Positions 7,190 through 11,611 of a stretch of 11,611 bases of DNA are shown piece after piece; the first letter of the stretch is position 1, and each line of letters starts with the position of its first letter. This stretch comes from an uncultured bacterium (GTDB lineage Bacteria > Gemmatimonadota > Gemmatimonadetes > Longimicrobiales > RSA9). Under the pieces are notes generated by a model. That model had not been told where the DNA came from. It made no database searches and saw nothing but the letters and a program-made list of their open reading frames with translations. Location of the stretch: the NCBI GenBank assembly GCA_937995995.1, contig CALKIP010000290.1, positions 1 to 11,611 on the forward strand, read 5' to 3'. The translations under genes and the position numbers were made by a program.

Positions 7190-7228
7190 CCGCCTGAACG
7201 AAACGAAGGGGCCCCGTACGGGAGCCCC
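7190..7228 (-). terminator. Rho-independent terminator after the Fur-family gene
   Basis: On the minus strand GGGGC-t-CCCG pairs with CGGG-GCCCC (7208-7228), 9 bp with one bulged base and a 2-base loop. It is followed by TTCGTTTCGTTC, a U-rich tail. It lies about 110 bases after the Fur-family stop and about 50 bases before the ureohydrolase ATG. It could end the fur transcript or act as an attenuator. A second small stem, CGGGT (7177-7181) / ACCCG (7188-7192), lies between it and the ATG. Confidence 0.65.
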
Positions 7229-7336
7229 TGTGGATATCGGTTCGGCCGGCGGCTGGCCCTGGACCTTCAGACACGCCGGCGGTGCGCACGTTGCATTCCG
7301 CCGGGGCGTGGGGTCCGGGCGCCGAGGCGCGCGGAA

Positions 7337-7816
7337 CTATAGTGTCTCGATCGGGCAGGTCAAGCCCTCCCACTCCAGCGTACGGCCCGCGGCCTGGCAC
7401 TCGGCGCAGATCCCGTACATCTCCAGCCGGTGGCGCGCCGCCTGGAAGCCCCGCTCCCGTGCCAGCCCCTCCTGGAGCTGTGAGAGATCCGGCGTCTCGA
7501 CCTCCTCGACCTTTCCGCACTCCGTGCAGATCAGGTGCTCGCGCACCAGCGTCTGGCCGAACAGATGCTTGTAGCGCTTGAACCCTTCGCCGAAGTCGTA
7601 CTCCTCGACCAGGCCGCTGCGGACCAGCATCTCGAGCGTACGGTAGATCGTCGCCTTCCCGATCTTCTCGCCCCGGGCCCGGAGGCGCGCCTCGAGCTCC
7701 TCCACCGACAGATGCTCCGACGACGAGAAGACCACATCCGCGATCTCCTCGCGCTGCTGAGTGACCGGCAACCCCTGGTCACGCAGGTACCGCCGAAACA
7801 GATGCACGAAACTCAT
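7337..7816 (-). CDS. Fur-family metal-responsive transcriptional repressor
   Basis: The product is 159 residues. The ATG at 7814-7816 was chosen because GGAGGGG lies 5 bases upstream; the GTG five codons earlier has no such site. The N-terminal winged helix includes TQQREEI and the recognition segment GKATIYRTLEMLVRSGLVEE. The dimerisation half has two structural zinc pairs, C97-x2-C100 (LICTECGKVEEVE) and C137-x2-C140, plus H35, H94 and H129 at familiar ligand positions. The loop before the first CxxC reads FGQTLVREHLIC, where typical Fur proteins have a His-rich HHDHLIC; two usual histidines are Val and Arg. Fur, PerR or Zur specificity cannot be set from this. An AT-rich Fur-box-like palindrome lies directly upstream, suggesting autoregulation. 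Confidence 0.9.
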   Translation of the reverse strand: MSFVHLFRRYLRDQGLPVTQQREEIADVVFSSSEHLSVEELEARLRARGEKIGKATIYRTLEMLVRSGLVEEYDFGEGFKRYKHLFGQTLVREHLICTECGKVEEVETPDLSQLQEGLARERGFQAARHRLEMYGICAECQAAGRTLEWEGLTCPIETL

Positions 7817-7845
7817 GGGCCCCTCCCGCACTTGGCCAACGCTTA

Positions 7846-7864
7846 ACGATAATACTTATTAATC
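7846..7864 (-). promoter_or_regulatory. Fur-box-like operator and -10 upstream of the Fur gene
   Basis: GATAATACTTATTAATC (7848-7864) is an imperfect palindrome in an otherwise GC-rich window. CGATAAT-A-CTTATTA matches the TGATAAT-n-ATTATCA Fur 7-1-7 motif at 11 of 14 arm positions by my count. Read on the minus strand it contains TATTAT (7849-7854), a good -10 for the Fur gene starting 33 bases downstream. No good -35 is seen. It overlaps the stop codon of the upstream gene. Confidence 0.55.
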
Positions 7865-8338
7865 GCTGAAGAGGTCCGTGGACGCAAGCTCCGGCGGGAT
7901 CGCCGGCTGCGACGCATTCGGATCGGACAGCGCCTCGACCAGTTCCTGCCAGTGCTCGACACGGCCTTCGATCCGTACGGCTCGTGGTGGTTCGGTTAGG
8001 AGATCCTCATCGAGGCGTCGTAGCACGCCTTCGATGAGGCGCTCGAGCCGGTCGGCCGGGGCCGCGCCGTGCTCGAGGACACTGGCCTGTGTGGAGAGAC
8101 GCCCACGCCGGTCGACGCGCACACTGTAGTGCGCGGTGGAGATCCCGCGCCGGTCCTCGCTATCCCCGTCGTAGGTGGAGATGACGATGACGGTGCTGTA
8201 CGCCCCGGCGACGCGTCGAGTCGGGAAGATCCAGAGGTGGTCGATCGTCGCGACGTCGATGCGACCGGCGAGATCTCCGAGGTGGGTGGCCAGGTGGCCG
8301 ACCTCGGGATTCTCGCCGGTCGTGGCGGCCCCGCTCAC
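7859..8338 (-). CDS. Unknown 159-residue protein coupled to the TIGR00300 gene
   Basis: I do not recognise this family. The start is GTG at 8336-8338, overlapping the upstream stop as GTGA, a standard arrangement for translational coupling. The protein has no cysteine, signal peptide or membrane segment. It looks like one alpha/beta domain: a strand-rich part near IDHLWIFPTRRVAG (32-45), STVIVISTYDGD and ISTAHYSVRVDRRG, then a helical part with ADRLERLIEGVLRRLDEDLL, and a Pro/Asn-rich acidic tail. Charge-rich segments and LWIFP(T)RR are the most distinctive patches. A role tied to the upstream ornithine/arginine enzyme or to the downstream Fur gene is possible but is inferred only from position. 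Its TAA stop overlaps the Fur operator. Confidence 0.75.
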   Translation of the reverse strand: MSGAATTGENPEVGHLATHLGDLAGRIDVATIDHLWIFPTRRVAGAYSTVIVISTYDGDSEDRRGISTAHYSVRVDRRGRLSTQASVLEHGAAPADRLERLIEGVLRRLDEDLLTEPPRAVRIEGRVEHWQELVEALSDPNASQPAIPPELASTDLFSD

Positions 8339-9513
8339 GCGCCGGCGACGGCCCGGCGCACACGCGGCGAGCCGGGCCGGGTCTGGATGGACTTCACGGC
8401 GTCGGCGTCTGCGGGCACTGCCGCCTCCGCCTCCGCGGCCTCGACGTAGTGGCGCAGGACGTGGAGGAAGTCCTGGGCGTTGGTGATCACGCCGAACGCC
8501 TGGTGCGTACCCCGGTCCTTGAGCTTGCTGACGACGAACTCCGAGGAATCGACGGCGATCGTCGTGATCGGCCGGATCTCGCTCTCCTCTTCTCCGCAGT
8601 AGGCCGGGAGCATGTTGCCGAAGGCGATGGTGTGCAGCGCCGTGGCGATCATGATCGCCATCGTCGTGCGCTGCGCGTGCTCGCGCATGAGCTCCTGGGC
8701 CCGGACCGCGTCGGTGATCGTGTCGGGGAGCGGACCGTCGTCACGGATCGAGCCGGCGAGAACGAAGGGCACGTCGTGCTGGACACAGGCGTGCATGATC
8801 CCCTCGCGAAGCACGCCCTGCTCCACGGCGGCGCGAATCGAGCCGGCCTTGCGGATCTGGTTGATGGCCCGCATGTGGAAGGCGTGCCCGCCCGAGACCG
8901 GCCGGCCGGAGCGGTCCATCCCGAGCGTGGTCCCCATGAGCGCCTGCTCGATATCGTGCACGGCGACGGCGTTGCCGCCGAGAAGGACGCTGACGTAGCC
9001 GTTCTCGATGAACCACGTCATGACGTCGCGGCCGCGGGAGTGGAGCACGGCCGGGCCGAGGACCCACACCATGTGCCCGCCGCGGCGCTTCTCCTCCACG
9101 AGACGCCGCGCCATCTCGGCGTAGTCGACCGGCTTCTCGCGGCTCACTTCCGAGCTCATGAACTGGAACTCGTCCTCTGCGGCCTCGGCCTCCGACGCGA
9201 AGCCGGATGCATGTACGTAGATGCCCTCGCTGCCGTCCTCGGCGTAGCCGAGGGCGACGGGCTGGCCGGCCTGCACGTATCGACTCTCGAGGCTGCGGAC
9301 CGAGCCGTCCTCCTCGAGGACGATGGCCGCGTCCATGCGCGGCGTGCGCGGCATGCGCCACTCCCCGTCCACCTTCACGTAGGTGGGCAGGTTCGTCGTC
9401 GAGAAGAACCCCTCGGGCAGCACGCCGTCGGCCGGTGCCGGCGCGAAGCGCGCATCAGGCGCGTTTTGGAAACGCGCCTGTCGTAGATCCGGTCGTCGGT
9501 AGAGCTCGTTCAT
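8335..9513 (-). CDS. TIGR00300-family protein, ornithine cyclodeaminase-like
   Basis: The product is 392 residues from the ATG at 9511-9513, 10 bases after the nrnA stop. A TTG at 9549 would overlap nrnA. The body matches my memory of the TIGR00300 / LOR-SDH bifunctional domain family: FFSTTNLPTYVKVDGEWR (about 48-65), the SSEVSREKP segment, VLGPAVLHSRG, LLGGNAVAVHDIEQALMGT, VSGGHAFHMRAIN, VLAGSIRDDGPLPD, and VSKLKDRGTHQAFGVITN. Members include archaeal ornithine cyclodeaminase, which turns ornithine into proline and ammonia using NAD, and the C-terminal part of cyanobacterial AgrE/ArgZ. Archaeal members carry an N-terminal domain of about 90 residues before the FSTTN motif; here only about 47 residues precede it, so that domain seems absent or reduced. 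Function is therefore likely but not certain. Confidence 0.82.
   Translation of the reverse strand: MNELYRRPDLRQARFQNAPDARFAPAPADGVLPEGFFSTTNLPTYVKVDGEWRMPRTPRMDAAIVLEEDGSVRSLESRYVQAGQPVALGYAEDGSEGIYVHASGFASEAEAAEDEFQFMSSEVSREKPVDYAEMARRLVEEKRRGGHMVWVLGPAVLHSRGRDVMTWFIENGYVSVLLGGNAVAVHDIEQALMGTTLGMDRSGRPVSGGHAFHMRAINQIRKAGSIRAAVEQGVLREGIMHACVQHDVPFVLAGSIRDDGPLPDTITDAVRAQELMREHAQRTTMAIMIATALHTIAFGNMLPAYCGEEESEIRPITTIAVDSSEFVVSKLKDRGTHQAFGVITNAQDFLHVLRHYVEAAEAEAAVPADADAVKSIQTRPGSPRVRRAVAGA
9456..9480. repeat. Perfect 11-bp hairpin inside the TIGR00300 gene start
   Basis: CAGGCGCGTTT (9456-9466) pairs perfectly with AAACGCGCCTG (9470-9480) around a 3-base loop. On the minus strand it covers codons 12-20 of the TIGR00300 gene, in the poorly conserved N-terminal tail. 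It could slow translation, separate expression from nrnA, or be a chance GC palindrome. Confidence 0.6.
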
Positions 9514-9523
9514 AGCTATGAAT

Positions 9524-10588
9524 TTAGCGGATTTCCAGGCGCTTCTCAAGCTCCCTGACGGTCTCTCGAGCGGCGTCGAGAACGGCCTGACGGGTGGGTT
9601 CGAGGGGCCCTCGGATCAGTGCGCCCGAGGCCTTGACGTGCCCGCCGCCGCCGAACTGCCGCGCCAGCGCATTGACGTCCACCTCGCCGTTCGAGCGGAA
9701 CGACACCTTGGTCGAGCCATCGGCCGTCTCACGGAAGAGGAGCGCGACCTCGGTTCCCTCGATCGAGCGTGCGTACTCGACGATCCCGTCCAGGTCCTCG
9801 GAGGTGGCGTTCAGCGATTCGAACGTCGACCGCGGGACGGTGATCCAGCTCACCGGCACTTCGGGATCCGTCTCGAGATTTTCGAGTGCGGCGCGCAGCA
9901 GCGTGATCCGCCGGAGCGGCACGGTCGCGAAGAGGCGGCGATAGACCGCCTCCGGGTCCACGCCGCGCCGCAGCAGCTCCGCCGCGATCATGTGGGCCCG
10001 CGGCGTCGCGTTCGCGTAGCGAAACGAGCCGGTGTCGGTGACGATGGCGGTGTAGATCGCCTCGGCCACCGTCGACGGCCACTCGGCGCCGGGCTCGGCG
10101 AACTCGAGGAGGTCGAAGATGAGCTCGCCCGTCGCACAGGCGGCCGGGTCCTGAATAGCGGTGCCTTCTACGGCCTGCTCGACACTCGGGTGGTGGTCGA
10201 TGACGACGACCGGGCGGTCACCGAAACGCGACGGCATTTTGCCCAACCGTTTCGGCTCGCTCGTGTCGAGGACGACGAAAAGGTCAGCCTCACGGATCGC
10301 ACTCTCGGCCTCCGCGGTGCCGAGATCGGCCACCTGATCGGTATTGTAGAGCAGGTGCAGATACGTCGGCGGGTACGGCGTGGGGTTCACGATGGTGACG
10401 TGCTTGCCACGCCCGGCGAGCCACGCCGCGAGTGCGGCCTCGGATCCGGCGCCGTCGCCATCGGCGTTCACATGGGTGGTGAGCACGATGCGCTGGCCCG
10501 CATCCAGGAGTTCCAGGACACGGGCGAGCACCGGGCGGCGTGCTTCGGGGACCGCGATCGATTCCGACACATCAGACCTCTGTTGCAT
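9524..10588 (-). CDS. nrnA: DHH/DHHA1 phosphoesterase, NrnA-type (nanoRNase / pAp phosphatase)
   Basis: The product is 354 residues from the ATG at 10586-10588, two bases after the PHP gene stop; GTG at codon 7 is an alternative. DHH-domain ligands are all present: H39, D43 and D45 in TTHVNADGDGAGS, D108 in VVLDTSE, D131-H132-H133 in VIDHHPS, and D185 in VTDTGSFRY. The C-terminal DHHA1 domain carries the substrate-binding FGGGGHVKASG (about 312-322). NrnA proteins degrade 2-5 nucleotide RNA fragments and dephosphorylate 3'-phosphoadenosine 5'-phosphate in the cytoplasm. The length and spacing fit NrnA better than RecJ (longer) or DHH-DHHA2 pyrophosphatases. The tight spacing with the PHP and coaE genes indicates one operon. 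Confidence 0.9.
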   Translation of the reverse strand: MQQRSDVSESIAVPEARRPVLARVLELLDAGQRIVLTTHVNADGDGAGSEAALAAWLAGRGKHVTIVNPTPYPPTYLHLLYNTDQVADLGTAEAESAIREADLFVVLDTSEPKRLGKMPSRFGDRPVVVIDHHPSVEQAVEGTAIQDPAACATGELIFDLLEFAEPGAEWPSTVAEAIYTAIVTDTGSFRYANATPRAHMIAAELLRRGVDPEAVYRRLFATVPLRRITLLRAALENLETDPEVPVSWITVPRSTFESLNATSEDLDGIVEYARSIEGTEVALLFRETADGSTKVSFRSNGEVDVNALARQFGGGGHVKASGALIRGPLEPTRQAVLDAARETVRELEKRLEIR

Positions 10589-10590
10589 GG

Positions 10591-11268
10591 TCAAGCTGCC
10601 CAGCGCTTGTGGATCTTGGCATACGTGGAAGCCAGGTGAACGGCCCAGGACGAGAAGTGGCCGTGTATGCGGCCGTGGCGTAGCGCGGCCAGAAACGCCT
10701 CGGGCGAGTCCTCGAACTCTGGGACCTCGACGTAGGTGCGACCGACCTCGCGCAGCGTGTGCGCGTCCGAGCCGGCACCGATCGCGACGCCGTGCTCCCG
10801 ACCCCATGCCACGGCCCGCTCGTTCAGCGCCCTGAAGTGGATGCGGCCGTTGAAGCCCTCGATCGCGTGGACCAGGTGGCCGACCTCGGCCAGGAGGCGC
10901 TCGCCACTCCCCTTCCCACCCGCGAACGGGTGCGGAATGTAGACGATCCCGCCTTGCTCGCGGATCCGCTCACACGTCTCGAGCGCGGGCGTGCCCTTCG
11001 GGATGCGCTCGGAGATGTAGAGGCCGATGACGTCGACCCGCTCGGCCGTCTTCACCTCCTCGCCCACGATCACGCGGTCGGGGTAGCGCTCCTTCAGGCG
11101 GAGCGCCTCCTCGATCTCGTTGTGGTCCGTCACACAGATCCGGTCGATGCCGCGCGCCGCAGCCCGCTCCACCACGGCATCACCATCGCTCAGGCAGTCG
11201 AAGGAACGCCGTGTGTGCAGGTGCATGTCTACGCGGACTCTTCTGCCCGCCGCTGCAACTTCCGCCAT
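10591..11268 (-). CDS. PHP-domain metal-dependent phosphoesterase
   Basis: The product is 225 residues. The PHP metal-binding set is visible: H16 and H18 in VDMHLHTRRS, D48 and H49 in VTDHNEI, E70/E71 in VGEEVKT, H113 in IPHPF, and D168 and H170 in GSDAHT. PHP proteins are trinuclear metal phosphoesterases, including histidinol phosphatase, TrpH/RNase AM 5'-3' exonuclease and nucleotide phosphatases. At 225 residues it is shorter than TrpH, which has a helical insert, so the substrate is uncertain. The ATG at 11266-11268 is preferred because the strand VRVDMHLHT needs residues before H16. It overlaps the coaE 3' end by 40 bases. A start at 11226 would avoid overlap but would begin at the first ligand. 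Confidence 0.85.
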   Translation of the reverse strand: MAEVAAAGRRVRVDMHLHTRRSFDCLSDGDAVVERAAARGIDRICVTDHNEIEEALRLKERYPDRVIVGEEVKTAERVDVIGLYISERIPKGTPALETCERIREQGGIVYIPHPFAGGKGSGERLLAEVGHLVHAIEGFNGRIHFRALNERAVAWGREHGVAIGAGSDAHTLREVGRTYVEVPEFEDSPEAFLAALRHGRIHGHFSSWAVHLASTYAKIHKRWAA

Positions 11269-11611
11269 ACTTCGTCCGCTAGCTTCTCGAGCCGTTCCAG
11301 CGACCCGTCGTTGTCGATCACGTAGTCGGCGCGAGCCCGCTTCGCCTCGGCGGGCATCTGCGCCTCGATCATGCGCCGGGCCTCGGCCTCGTCCAGCCCG
11401 CGATCCCGCACGAGCCGCTCGAGACGCTGATGCTCCGGCGCGTCGACCAGTACGACCGCATCGAAACGGTCCTCGATGCCGACCTCGAAGAGGAGCGGGA
11501 TGTCGTGGACGACGATGCGCTCACCGGCCTCCTGCAGCCGTGCCTCCTCCTCGTCGCGCAACCGCCCGACCTCGGGGGGTATGATCGCCCCGAGTCGTGC
11601 TCGCGCCGCCG
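11229..11611 (-). CDS. coaE: Dephospho-CoA kinase, C-terminal part (partial)
   Basis: The frame is open from the right edge to the TAG at 11229-11231, about 126 residues. The 5' part, including the P-loop, lies outside the window. Recognisable CoaE segments are RLGAIIPPEVGRL, VVHDIPLLFEVGIEDRFDAVVLVDAP, LVRDRGLDEAEARRMIEAQMPAEAKRARADYVIDNDG, and a final helical segment. CoaE phosphorylates the 3'-hydroxyl of dephospho-CoA, the last step of CoA synthesis. Where most CoaE proteins have I-x-HP-x-V, this one has IIPPEV, so the usual His is Pro. An internal TTG at 11561 is not the start, because conserved sequence continues upstream to the window edge. Confidence 0.92.
   Translation of the reverse strand, partial: AARARLGAIIPPEVGRLRDEEEARLQEAGERIVVHDIPLLFEVGIEDRFDAVVLVDAPEHQRLERLVRDRGLDEAEARRMIEAQMPAEAKRARADYVIDNDGSLERLEKLADEVWRKLQRRAEESA

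Noticed and set aside
7155..7520. Upstream extension of the ureohydrolase frame through the intergenic region and into the Fur gene
   Set aside because: It crosses a terminator hairpin and an opposing coding frame, has low-complexity Gly/Pro/Arg composition, and the ATG at 7154 has a strong ribosome site.
8449..9486. 345-residue plus-strand frame opposite the TIGR00300 gene
   Set aside because: His/Asp/Arg/Val-rich composition is typical of an antisense frame in GC-rich DNA; the minus strand encodes a well-conserved family over the same bases.
9518..10639. 373-residue plus-strand frame opposite nrnA
   Set aside because: Same reason: it mirrors a gene with a full set of DHH and DHHA1 motifs and shows no motif of its own.
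10589..10807. N-terminal extension of NrnA upstream of 10588
   Set aside because: The extension is antisense-like Arg-rich sequence in the wrong frame of the PHP gene, and the DHH domain begins soon after the ATG at 10588.
1..11611. tRNA, rRNA, CRISPR arrays, insertion sequences, prophage or defence-system genes
   Set aside because: I looked for cloverleaf-like segments, regularly spaced repeats, transposase or defence motifs and found none.

Overview
This is a GC-rich bacterial chromosomal window carrying ordinary housekeeping and accessory genes. I see no phage genes, insertion sequence, CRISPR array, rRNA or tRNA. A lipobox lipoprotein with a glycine zipper, short intergenic gaps, GTG starts and the gene families present would fit a diderm, high-GC lineage such as Gemmatimonadota. 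That placement is an impression, not a demonstrated assignment.

Layout. Positions 1-84 (+) are the last codons of a gamma-glutamyltransferase. A 280-base gap with three stem-loops, one of them a 19-bp perfect inverted repeat, separates it from a convergent lipoprotein gene (368-1219, -). Divergent from that, a plus-strand pair encodes a multidrug-type ABC exporter half-transporter with an Asp in place of the catalytic Glu (1445-3235) and a single-domain response regulator (3247-3627). A CcdA-like membrane thiol-disulfide protein (3728-4456, -) then abuts, start codon against start codon, an alkaline-phosphatase-superfamily hydrolase (4455-6191, +).

From 6213 to the right edge all genes are on the minus strand. 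In transcription order they are coaE (partial), a PHP-domain phosphoesterase, a DHH/DHHA1 phosphoesterase of the NrnA type, an ornithine-cyclodeaminase-like TIGR00300 protein, an unknown 159-residue protein coupled to it by a GTGA overlap, a Fur-family repressor preceded by an AT-rich Fur-box-like operator, a rho-independent terminator, and an agmatinase/arginase-family ureohydrolase.

How the genes may work together (inference). coaE, the PHP gene and nrnA form a tight set that could join CoA synthesis to removal of 3',5'-phosphorylated nucleotides. The ureohydrolase and the TIGR00300 protein could form an arginine-to-ornithine-to-proline route if the ureohydrolase is an arginase. The small unknown protein is the best candidate in the window for an undescribed accessory component, because it is translationally coupled to the TIGR00300 gene. 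I did not find a clearly new multi-gene system. The most promising leads are the arginine/ornithine module, the Fur protein with its altered sensing loop, and the overlapping divergent start codons at 4454-4457.
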